Assembly (NCBI RefSeq): GCF_002286985.1
Contig: NZ_NSKC01000001.1
Location: 248,001 to 312,000, forward strand
Length of the DNA: 64,000 nt
Origin: Halorubrum salipaludis
GTDB lineage: Archaea; Halobacteriota; Halobacteria; Halobacteriales; Haloferacaceae
Direction: 5' to 3'
Shown here: piece by piece, positions 8,400 to 15,996 of the stretch
How positions within the stretch are numbered: the first letter of the stretch is position 1
Layout: the number at the start of each line of letters is the position of its first letter
Program-made: the position numbers and the translations under genes
Notes under the pieces: generated by a model
The model's input: the letters and a program-made list of their open reading frames with translations, nothing else
The model's database searches: none
What the model was told of the DNA's origin: nothing

Positions 8400-8696
8400 G
8401 TTTATAAGCGATCGACGGATCGACGGCGAAGACCTGCAAAGCCCCAGCCGGGAGGGCGGCGTACGCTCGCTGTGCTCCTCACTCGGTCGCGTTGCTCCCT
8501 CGTTGCGGTGCTTGCATCGCCTACGCCGCCCTCCCGGCTGCCCCTTTGAGTCCCACCCGCCCCGCAACCGCACAGCACCTCATACCTCCCCAGCCTCGTC
8601 GCTGGCGGCGATCGCCGCCAGCGACTCCCTCGCACGCGCTCCTCGCGGGCCGATGGCCCGCTCGGAGGCGCGCGCCGACCACAGTTCGTTTATAAA
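8400..8696 (+). repeat. Structured dispersed repeat, copy A
   Basis: Copy A of the five-copy family. Stem 1 runs 8437-8548: CAAAG, CCC, CAGCCG and GGAGGGCGGC pair with GCCGCCCTCC, CGGCTG, CCC (unpaired) and CTTTG. Hairpin 2 is a perfect 28-base palindrome at 8598-8625. Hairpin 3 is 8632-8676 with GCGGGCC/GGCCCGC at its tip. The copy ends at TTTATAAA (8689-8696). TTTATAAGCGATCGAC precedes the core. Similarity to copy C extends further, from about 8376 to 8770. It lies between the 3' ends of the convergent TRAP permease and acyl-CoA dehydrogenase genes. The whole 558-base gap holds nothing else I can support. Confidence 0.8.
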
Positions 8697-8789
8697 GGAT
8701 CATCGCGGTCGCTCACAGTCCGTTTAAATACTTTATCTCCGCCACCGATCTGCAATACTCACTCCCGATATCGCTCGCTGCGGGATGAG

Positions 8790-9992
8790 TCAGTACGACC
8801 GCGGGAGCCCGAGCACACGCTCGCCGAGGTAGTTGAGCGCGAGCTGTTGGGTCACCGGGACGAGCCGGGTGAGCCGGGCCTCGCGGAGGTACCGCTCCAC
8901 GTCGTACTCGCGGGCGACGCCGAACCCGCCGTGGGTCTGGACGGCAGCGTCGGCCGCCTCGAACGCGGCCTCGGCCGCGAGGTACTTCGCGACGTTTGCC
9001 TCGGCGCCGGCCTCGGTCCGGTCGAGGTCGTCGAGCCGGTCGGCCGCGTCGTAGATCACCTTCTTCGCGGCGAGCAGGTCGGCGTACGCCTCCGCGAGCG
9101 GGTGTTGGATCGCCTGGTTGGCGCCGATCGGCCCGCCGAACACCTCGCGCTCGTTGGCGTAGTCGATCCCGCTTTCCAGCGCGGTCTCGCCGAGTCCCAG
9201 ACACTCCGCGGCGATCACCAGCCGCTCCTCGTTGAGGCCGTCGAGCATCTGGTAGAACCCCTCGCCCTCCTCGCCGACGAGGTTCGACGCGGGCACGTGC
9301 ACGTCGTCGAAGTAGAGCTGGTAGGAGTGGACCGCCCGGCTCGCCGTCTTCGGGATGCGCTCGATCTCCAGTCCGTCGGCGTAGGCGTCCTCCAGGTCGA
9401 CGAGGATCATCGAGATGCCCCGCGTGCGCTTCTCGACCTCCTCGCGGGGGGTCGTCCGCGCCATCAACAGCAGGTAGTCGCTGTCCTCCACGCGGGAGAT
9501 CCACACCTTCTCGCCGTTGATCACGTACTCGTCGCCGTCCCGCCGTGCTCGGGTCTCCATCGCCGTCGAGTCGGAGCCCGCGTTCGGCTCGGTCAGCCCG
9601 AACGCCTGGATGGTCTCCTCGCCCGCGGCGACCTTCGGGAGCAGCTCCGCTTTCAGCTCCTCGTCGGCGTACTTCACGATGGGGACGGAGTTGTAGATCC
9701 CGCCGTGGATCGACTGGGGGGCGGCGAACCCGCCGCCGCTTGCCGCGATCTCCTCCATCATCACCACCGCCTCGCTGGTCGACATCCCCACGCCCCCGTA
9801 CTCCTCGGGGATCAGCATGCCGAGCCAGCCGTCGGCCGCGAGCTGGTCGACGAACGCCTGCGGATAGGTGGCCGTGCGGTCGCGCTCACGCCAGTACTCG
9901 TCGTCGAACTCCGAACAGAGGTCGCGGATGCTCCGCCGGACGAGCGCCTGCCGTTCGGAGAGATCGACCGAGTCGCGCCAGTCTCGTGGCAT
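8790..9992 (-). CDS. Acyl-CoA dehydrogenase
   Basis: A 400-residue FAD enzyme that introduces the alpha-beta double bond into an acyl-CoA. The family signature AFGLTEPNAGSDS (130-142) and the GEKVWIS flavin segment (160-166) are clear, as are the C-terminal GGFGVAREYDVERYLREAR helices. The catalytic Glu position of medium-chain enzymes is occupied by Pro379 in RLVPVTQ. Glu256 in GLNEERLV aligns with the alternative base used by isovaleryl- and long-chain-type dehydrogenases. The frame stays open upstream, but the ATG at 9992 is where family similarity begins. It is convergent with the TRAP genes and could oxidise an acyl-CoA made by the nearby CoA-transferase. Confidence 0.9.
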   Translation of the reverse strand: MPRDWRDSVDLSERQALVRRSIRDLCSEFDDEYWRERDRTATYPQAFVDQLAADGWLGMLIPEEYGGVGMSTSEAVVMMEEIAASGGGFAAPQSIHGGIYNSVPIVKYADEELKAELLPKVAAGEETIQAFGLTEPNAGSDSTAMETRARRDGDEYVINGEKVWISRVEDSDYLLLMARTTPREEVEKRTRGISMILVDLEDAYADGLEIERIPKTASRAVHSYQLYFDDVHVPASNLVGEEGEGFYQMLDGLNEERLVIAAECLGLGETALESGIDYANEREVFGGPIGANQAIQHPLAEAYADLLAAKKVIYDAADRLDDLDRTEAGAEANVAKYLAAEAAFEAADAAVQTHGGFGVAREYDVERYLREARLTRLVPVTQQLALNYLGERVLGLPRSY

Positions 9993-10151
9993 GCGCTGAC
10001 GTGGGCCGCGGCGTCGCATAAGGATTCGCGTCGTGGCGATCCGTGCTCTGACCGGTCGGGGACCTTCGGTCCCGGATATCCGCCGGCCCCCGCGGCCGCC
10101 GCTTGCCGAGAGCGGACCGCTTATGAATCGGGATGCGGTGGCTGACGGTGA

Positions 10152-11345
10152 ATGGATCGCGCCTACTGGCGGACGGTGTCGCTGGTCACGCTGTGGCAGG
10201 TGTCGGCGAGCATCTGTTACTACACCGTCTTCGCGGCGACGCCGTTCTTCCGCGACGAGTTCGGGCTCTCGCGGTTCAGGGTCGGGATCGTCGTCACGAC
10301 GCTCACCCTCGGGTACGCGATGTTCCTGCTGCCGGTCGGCGCGCTCACGGACCGGTTCGGCGAGCGGCGGACGCTCTCGCTCGGGCTGGTCGGGCTCTCG
10401 GCCGGGATGGTGCTCGTCGCCGGCGCGCCCACGTACGCGCTGCTGCTGGCGGCCGTCTTCCTGCTCGGGTCGGTGTACAGCACCGCGATGCCCGGGACGA
10501 ACAAGGCCGTGTACGACAGCATCGCGCCCGGCCGTCAGAACACCGCGATGGGGATCAAACAGGTCGGCGTCACCGGCGGCAGCGGGATCAGCGCCCTGCT
10601 CGTCACCGGGCTCGCCGGCTACTTCTTCTGGGAGATCGGGTTCCTCATCGCGGCCGCGCTGGGGGTCGTCGTCGCCGCCGGCTTCTACGTCCTCTACCGC
10701 GGCGCGGGCGGCGGGACGAGCAGCTACCCGGACCTCCGCGGACTGGCGTCGAACCGGCCGTACGTGCTGTTGGCCGTCTCCGGGCTGTTCCTCGGCGCCG
10801 CGCTGTTCACGACGACGGGGTACACCGTGCTCTACGTCGAGGAGTCGATCGGCGCGTCGGTCGCGTTCAGCGGCGTCGTGCTCGCGGTCGTCCAGCTGTT
10901 CGGGAGCGGCGGGCGGCTGCTCGGCGGCTGGCTCTCCGATCACCTCCCCGGCGACCCCCAGACCCGGATCGGCGCGATCCTGCTGGTGCAGACGGTCGCC
11001 AGCGCGGTCCTGTTCCTCGTCGTCGCGCGGACCTCGACCCCCGCGAACGCCGGGGTCGCGTTCGCGGCGCTCGGCTTCTTCGTGCTCGGCTTCACCGGCG
11101 TCTACTACTCCTGTATGGCGACGCTCGTCCCCTCCGAGCAGATGGGGAGCGCGACCGCGGGGTGCCAGCTCGCCCTGACCTCGGGGGCGCTGTTCGCGCC
11201 GCCGGCGTTCGGCTACCTCGCGGACGCCTTCGACTACCGGGCGAGCTGGACGCTGCTCGCCGGCGTGTGTCTCGTCGCCGCCGTTCTCGTCGTCGCCGTC
11301 ATCCGGTCGGACCCGCCCGTCGGGGAGACGGCGATGGCGGAGTGA
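10152..11345 (+). CDS. MFS transporter
   Basis: A 397-residue major facilitator carrier with 12 predicted membrane helices. Motif A between helices 2 and 3 is visible as GALTDRFGERR, and a weaker copy as GGWLSDHLPG after helix 8. The cytoplasmic loop between the two halves is short. A CTTATGAAT sequence about 28 bases upstream may be its TATA box; the gene diverges from the acyl-CoA dehydrogenase. Substrate unknown. With an acyl-CoA dehydrogenase and a PrpD-like enzyme close by, an organic acid is possible but is only inference. Confidence 0.85.
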   Translation: MDRAYWRTVSLVTLWQVSASICYYTVFAATPFFRDEFGLSRFRVGIVVTTLTLGYAMFLLPVGALTDRFGERRTLSLGLVGLSAGMVLVAGAPTYALLLAAVFLLGSVYSTAMPGTNKAVYDSIAPGRQNTAMGIKQVGVTGGSGISALLVTGLAGYFFWEIGFLIAAALGVVVAAGFYVLYRGAGGGTSSYPDLRGLASNRPYVLLAVSGLFLGAALFTTTGYTVLYVEESIGASVAFSGVVLAVVQLFGSGGRLLGGWLSDHLPGDPQTRIGAILLVQTVASAVLFLVVARTSTPANAGVAFAALGFFVLGFTGVYYSCMATLVPSEQMGSATAGCQLALTSGALFAPPAFGYLADAFDYRASWTLLAGVCLVAAVLVVAVIRSDPPVGETAMAE

Positions 11346-11466
11346 CCCCTGCTCCTGCCCCCGCGCCCGCACCTCGACCGGCCGCCTGCGCCCGTCGTCC
11401 ACCCTCTCGCGGCAACGGCGGCGGGTACCCCCGGACCTTTCACGAGCGACGGAGAACGCCCTTCCA

Positions 11467-12741
11467 ATGGACTCCGCCGAACGACGGATCGTGGCCTTCA
11501 CCGCCGGCTCCCACGGCCTCGTTCACACCTACGAGCTGTCGATCCCGATCCTGTTGACCGTGTGGATCGGGGAGTTCTCGACGACGGCGGCCGCCCTCGG
11601 GCTCGTGGTGACGGTCGGCTACGGGCTGTTCGGCGTCGGGGCGCTCCCCGGCGGCATCCTGGTCGACCGCTTCGGATCGAAGCCGCTCATCCTCGCCTGT
11701 CTCGCCGGGATGGCCGGCTCGTTCCTGCTCGTGAGCGTCGCCCCCAACCTCCTCACGCTCGCGGTCGCGATCGCCGCGTGGGGGGTCACGGCGAGCGTCT
11801 ACCACCCCGCGGGGCTGTCGCTGCTCTCGAAGGCGGTCGACCAGCGGGGGACCGCGCTCGGCTACCACGGGATCGGCGGGAACCTCGGGATCGCGTTAGG
11901 GCCGCTGGCGACCGCGCTCCTCCTCTTGGCGTTCGACTGGCGGCTCGTCGCGGCCGCGCTGACGGCCCCCGTGGCCGTCGTCGCCGCCTACGGCGCGACC
12001 GTCGACGTCGGCGACGCGATGCCGGACAGGGGGAACGACGCTGGTGGCGGCGACGGCGATGGAGGAGGCGGCTCCGGCGGCACCAAAGGCGAGATCTCGG
12101 CGTCGACGATCGTCGACGACACCCGCGTGCTGCTCGCCGGCGGCTTCCTGATCGTGTTCGCGTTCGTCACGTTCAGCGGGCTCTACTACCGGACGTTCCT
12201 CACGTTCCTGCCGGACCTCCTCGGCGACGTGCTCGGCGGGCTGATCGACGTCCAGCTCATCGACTCCGAGAGCCCGTACGCGGAGGAGTTCGACGTTGGT
12301 CGATACCTGTACGTGGCGGTCCTCACCGTCGGCGTGCTCGGGCAGTACCTCGGGGGACGGATCGCCGACCGCATGGCCCCGGAGCGGGGGCTGATGGTCC
12401 TGATGGGAATCCTGGCGGCCCTCGCGCTCCTATTCGTGCCCGCCGGGCGGACCACGGCGACGTTCGTCGCGGCCTCGCTCGCGCTCGGCGTCGCGCTGTT
12501 CACGGTCCAGCCGCTCTCGCAGGCGACGGTCGCGGCCTACTCCCCGAGCGAGGCGCGGGGCATCTCGTTCGGCTACACCTACCTCGGGATCTTCGGCGTC
12601 GGGTCCCTGGGCGCCGCCCTCGCGGGCGCCGTCCTGACGCGGGCGGGGCCGCGCGAGCTGTTCGTCGTCCTCGCGGGCATCGCGACCCTCGGCGCGCTGT
12701 CGGCCGCCGCGGTCACGCGGTTCGCGACGCGACAGGACTGA
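11467..12741 (+). CDS. MFS transporter (fosmidomycin-resistance-like)
   Basis: A 424-residue major facilitator with 12 predicted helices and motif A as GGILVDRFGSK. The YHPAGLSLLSKAVDQRGTALGYHGIGGNLG segment (about 118-146, over two helices) resembles Fsr-type multidrug exporters. A Gly/Asp-rich cytoplasmic loop of about 40 residues (185-220) separates the two six-helix bundles. It lies 121 bases after another MFS gene on the same strand but differs clearly from it in sequence, so the pair is not a recent duplication. Role: probable efflux, substrate unknown. Confidence 0.82.
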   Translation: MDSAERRIVAFTAGSHGLVHTYELSIPILLTVWIGEFSTTAAALGLVVTVGYGLFGVGALPGGILVDRFGSKPLILACLAGMAGSFLLVSVAPNLLTLAVAIAAWGVTASVYHPAGLSLLSKAVDQRGTALGYHGIGGNLGIALGPLATALLLLAFDWRLVAAALTAPVAVVAAYGATVDVGDAMPDRGNDAGGGDGDGGGGSGGTKGEISASTIVDDTRVLLAGGFLIVFAFVTFSGLYYRTFLTFLPDLLGDVLGGLIDVQLIDSESPYAEEFDVGRYLYVAVLTVGVLGQYLGGRIADRMAPERGLMVLMGILAALALLFVPAGRTTATFVAASLALGVALFTVQPLSQATVAAYSPSEARGISFGYTYLGIFGVGSLGAALAGAVLTRAGPRELFVVLAGIATLGALSAAAVTRFATRQD

Positions 12742-12755
12742 CCCGCCGACGGGCG

Positions 12756-12763
12756 CTTTTAAG
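12756..12763 (+). promoter_or_regulatory. TATA box of the universal stress protein gene
   Basis: CTTTTAAG is centred about 28 bases upstream of the ATG at 12788, the leaderless spacing. Confidence 0.6.
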
Positions 12764-12787
12764 ACGGCCCGTGATGAACCGTGAGAT

Positions 12788-13240
12788 ATGTACCACGTCC
12801 TGTTGCCCGTCGACATCGAGTCGAAGCGCGCGCTCTCGCAGGTGGACATCCTCGAATCGCTCCCCGTCGATCCGGAGGCGATCGAGGTCACGGTGTTGCA
12901 CGTGTACGAGTCGGTCGACGCGCCGGCCGACGAGGCGGGGTCGGCGGTCATCGACGACATCAACGAGTCGATCGAGGAGCTCCGCGGGATCCCCGACTCG
13001 CTCACCGACGTGGAGGACCGGCTCGACGCGCTCGGGATCGCTCACGACCGAGAGCTCCACGTCGGCGACGCCGCCGAGGCGATCCTCGAGGTCGCCGCCG
13101 ACCGAGACGTGGACGCGATCGCCCTCGGGATGCGCAAGCGGTCGCCGGTGGGGAAGGCGCTGTTCGGCAGCGTCAGCCAGACCGTCCTGCTCAACGCCGA
13201 CCGTCCGGTGATCGTCGGGAAGCCGAACGAGGACGAGTAG
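12788..13240 (+). CDS. Universal stress protein, UspA family
   Basis: A 150-residue single UspA domain with an alpha/beta nucleotide-binding fold. It begins with the strand [12 protein letters not shown] and carries the ATP-binding glycine pattern [17 protein letters not shown] near residues 116-132, followed by the final strand PVIVGKP. It is probably a soluble ATP-binding dimer that responds to stress. It has its own promoter and sits 46 bases after an MFS gene. Haloarchaea carry many paralogues, so no specific role can be assigned. Confidence 0.9.
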   Translation: MYHVLLPVDIESKRALSQVDILESLPVDPEAIEVTVLHVYESVDAPADEAGSAVIDDINESIEELRGIPDSLTDVEDRLDALGIAHDRELHVGDAAEAILEVAADRDVDAIALGMRKRSPVGKALFGSVSQTVLLNADRPVIVGKPNEDE

Positions 13241-13277
13241 CGCTCCGGACGGCGCCGCCACGAACGAACTCCGCTTT

Positions 13278-14657
13278 TCACGCCGTCGCCGCGTCCACCA
13301 GCTCCGCGAGCGACCGGTCTCCGAGCGACTCGACGACCGCCGTCAGGCGGTCGGCGTCGACGCCGGTCCCGGCGAGCAGCCCCTCGGCCTTCGCCCGGGT
13401 GTCGGCGTCCGACATCGGCTTCGCGGGCTCGCCGAGGGGGACGCTCACCGAGCGCTCGCGGGTCTCGCCCCCGGCGGTCACGGCCACCTCGGCGCCCCAC
13501 TCCTCGGGGAACCGGCGCTCGATCGCCTCGTCGGTCGTCACGCTCGTGGCGTCCATCAGCCGGCGTATCACCGGGTCGTCCCAGCGCGGCGGGTCGTCGA
13601 ACCGCCCGACGGCCCGCAGGAACTCTTCGGCGCCGGCCGACCCCTCGATCAGCGTCAGCGCGGCGGCGAAGGGCGCCGAGAACTGACAGTCGACGAAGCT
13701 CTCGGGGCGCCGCTTCGCCGCGATTGGGTCGCCGGTGAGCCTGACGCCGGCGCTCGGGATCGCGATTTCGACCGATTCCACCTCGTCGATGTCGACCGCC
13801 GGCGCGATCTCCCGGAGGCCGTCGATCGCGGAGTGGAGGTACCGACAGCAGGGGTACGGCTTGCGCCCCGTCTCCGCGACCGCGTCGCGCTCGCCGAGCC
13901 GGTCGAACGCCGCGGGGTTCGGGTCGTCGCTGTACCCCGCAAAGAAGCCGTGCTCGCCGTCGAGGGGGTCGGCCGCGCCGACGACGCCGGCGGCGGCCAG
14001 ATCGGTCGCCTCGATCGCGCGGCGGGCGGCGAGCCCGGGGTGGAGCCGCTTGTTCCACGCGCCGTTCGCGAGGAACTGGAGGGAGCCGGCCGCCTGACTC
14101 CCGGCGATCCCGAGGGCGTTCCGGAGCGCGTCGGCGTCGAGGTCGCGCGCGACGCCGGCCGCCGCGACCGCGCCGAAGGTCCCGCAGGTGGCGGTCACGT
14201 GGAACCCGCGGTCGTAGTGGGAGTCGGGGCCGACCGCCTCGCCGACGGTACAGGCCACGTCGTAGCCGGCCGCGACCGCCGCGAGAAATCGGTCGGCGCT
14301 CGCGTCGGCGCCCTCGGCGGCCGCGAGCGCGGCCGCGACCGTCGGCGCGCCCGGATGCAGCGAGGAGGGGAGGTGCGTGTCGTCGAAGTCGAGGCTGTGC
14401 GCGAGCGCGCCGTTGACGAGGGCCGCGTCCGCGGGAGTCATCGCCTCGCCGGTCGGGAGGACGGTGGCCGTCTCGTCGGTCGCCGGGTCGGGGGTCGGGC
14501 CCGCGATCCGGTCGATCCCGTCGCGGATCGCGGGCGAGGAGTCGGCGTGGGCCGCCCCGCCGACGGCGACGGCGAACCAGTCGAGAAGGTGCGCCGGCAG
14601 GTCCGGGCGGTCGCCGTCGACCGACAGGGCGTGGTCGACGATGCGGTCTGTGACCAT
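13278..14657 (-). CDS. MmgE/PrpD family protein
   Basis: A 459-residue member of the 2-methylcitrate dehydratase/cis-aconitate decarboxylase/iminodisuccinate epimerase superfamily. The family motif LDFDDTHLPSSLHPG (about 108-122) with its conserved Asp and His residues is intact, and the all-helical N-terminal domain plus lid domain are of usual length. The start at 14657 is where similarity begins; the frame stays open upstream. The reaction is probably hydration or decarboxylation of a tricarboxylate or related acid. The genes around it (acyl-CoA dehydrogenase, carriers, CoA-transferase) fit a C4-C6 organic-acid route. The substrate is not determined by sequence. Confidence 0.85.
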   Translation of the reverse strand: MVTDRIVDHALSVDGDRPDLPAHLLDWFAVAVGGAAHADSSPAIRDGIDRIAGPTPDPATDETATVLPTGEAMTPADAALVNGALAHSLDFDDTHLPSSLHPGAPTVAAALAAAEGADASADRFLAAVAAGYDVACTVGEAVGPDSHYDRGFHVTATCGTFGAVAAAGVARDLDADALRNALGIAGSQAAGSLQFLANGAWNKRLHPGLAARRAIEATDLAAAGVVGAADPLDGEHGFFAGYSDDPNPAAFDRLGERDAVAETGRKPYPCCRYLHSAIDGLREIAPAVDIDEVESVEIAIPSAGVRLTGDPIAAKRRPESFVDCQFSAPFAAALTLIEGSAGAEEFLRAVGRFDDPPRWDDPVIRRLMDATSVTTDEAIERRFPEEWGAEVAVTAGGETRERSVSVPLGEPAKPMSDADTRAKAEGLLAGTGVDADRLTAVVESLGDRSLAELVDAATA

Positions 14658-14763
14658 GCCTATGGGTGAAAAGGGGACCGTATCAAGCTTCGCGTGTCGG
14701 CAGCGACGTGTCGGACGGGAGACCACGGTTCCCCCGGGCGCGAAATCGCTCGAGCGACCGGGC

Positions 14764-15843
14764 TCACTCGTCGTCGACGCCCGTGACCTCGAACCGCGCA
14801 CCCCCGTCGGAACCGTCGGTCACCCGGATCCGCCACCCGTGGGCCTCGGCGACCTGCTTGACGATGTTCAAACCGAGTCCCGTCCCCTCCTGTGACAGCG
14901 AGTATCCCATCTCGAACACCCGTTCTCGGTCCTCGACGGGGATCCCCGAGCCGTCGTCCTCAAAGTAGAACCCGTCGTCCAAACGGCCGACGGTCACCGT
15001 CACGTTCTCGCCTCCGTGTTCGACGCTGTTTCGGATGAGGTTCTCGAACAGCTGTCGGAGACGGCTTCGGTCGGCCCGAACCGCCTGATCGGTCTCGATC
15101 GCCATCGTCGCGTTCGCGGTCGCGACGTGTTCCCAACACCTCTCGACGACATCAGACAGCCGAACCTGTTCCGTCTCTTGGATGTCTCTCCCGCTCTTCG
15201 CGAGCGCGAGCAGCCCGTCGATCAGCGACTCCATCCGGTCGTGTGCGTCCGCCACCGCTGCTAAGTGCTCGCTCTCGCAGTCCGCCCGCGCCAGCTCGAG
15301 GCGTCCGGAGGCGACGTTCAGCGGATTCCGGAGGTCGTGACTGACGGTGTCCGCGAACTCGTCGAGGCGCTGGTTGCGTTCCTCGACTCGCCTCCGTTTC
15401 AGCTCCTGCCGCTCGGCGGCGAGCGCGCGCTCTATCGCCCGCGCCTCGAACAGGCCGATCGTGACGCCGCCCGCGCCACCGACGACCGCGGCGAACAGTC
15501 CCCACATGAGGTTGTTGTACAGGGCGTCGGCGGGCCACACGGAGATCATGAGCGCGTTCAGGGACAGGAATCCAACGAGTCCGCCGACGAACCACTTGCC
15601 GATGCGCGGGTATCGCCCCACCGGGAGTCGACTCCCGTCGAGCCAGTAGCCGGCATATATGATGCCGAACATGAACGGATAGGTGGTGATGATGCCGAAC
15701 ACGAAGTTATCGGAATACAGACCTTCTATTTCAAACCCGTGGAAGAAAAAGAAAACAATAAAGAATATGGCAAAAAATAACAATCCGGTTCCTTGGAGGA
15801 ACAAAGGCAATTGACGCCACCGTGCTCTCCCCTCAGAATCCAT
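14764..15843 (-). CDS. Membrane sensor histidine kinase
   Basis: A 359-residue kinase. Four hydrophobic helices fill the first 150 residues, with little extracellular loop, so the membrane part may itself sense. After a basic, helical linker come the H-box FADTVSHDLRNPLN with the phospho-acceptor His, the N-box LFENLIRNSVEHG, and the G-boxes EDDGSGIP and GTGLGLNIV. No receiver gene is adjacent. An upstream GTG at 15861 and an ATG at 15849 are possible starts. The ATG at 15843 is preferred because the TATA box at 15867-15874 lies about 28 bases ahead. Confidence 0.85.
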   Translation of the reverse strand: MDSEGRARWRQLPLFLQGTGLLFFAIFFIVFFFFHGFEIEGLYSDNFVFGIITTYPFMFGIIYAGYWLDGSRLPVGRYPRIGKWFVGGLVGFLSLNALMISVWPADALYNNLMWGLFAAVVGGAGGVTIGLFEARAIERALAAERQELKRRRVEERNQRLDEFADTVSHDLRNPLNVASGRLELARADCESEHLAAVADAHDRMESLIDGLLALAKSGRDIQETEQVRLSDVVERCWEHVATANATMAIETDQAVRADRSRLRQLFENLIRNSVEHGGENVTVTVGRLDDGFYFEDDGSGIPVEDRERVFEMGYSLSQEGTGLGLNIVKQVAEAHGWRIRVTDGSDGGARFEVTGVDDE

Positions 15844-15866
15844 ACGCATCCGTCCTATCACAAGAC

Positions 15867-15874
15867 GTATATAC
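15867..15874 (-). promoter_or_regulatory. TATA box of the histidine kinase gene
   Basis: GTATATAC is palindromic and centred about 28 bases from the ATG at 15843. The AT-rich stretch behind it (15887-15917) has imperfect inverted symmetry and could be a regulator site. Confidence 0.5.
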
Positions 15875-15918
15875 GTTATTGAAAATGTCGATATTCGATA
15901 TTTTGAATGAATCGATAC

Positions 15919-15939
15919 GTCCGCCTCCGTTCGGCGGAC
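15919..15939 (-). terminator. Hairpin downstream of the RNB ribonuclease gene
   Basis: GTCCGCC and GGCGGAC form a perfect 7-base-pair stem with a 7-base loop, about 60 bases past the stop codon of the ribonuclease gene. No clear T tract follows, so termination is only a guess; it could also stabilise the mRNA end. Confidence 0.3.
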
Positions 15940-15996
15940 CTCGACGCGCGCGCAGTGTGCTCACTCGGGAGGGGAGTCGCCGCCGGCGTCGCCCGA

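Noticed and set aside
8322-8727. Several 60-80 codon frames inside repeat copy A (and similar ones in the other copies)
   Set aside because: The frames are not kept between copies, and the changes follow RNA pairing instead of codons, so they are not genes.
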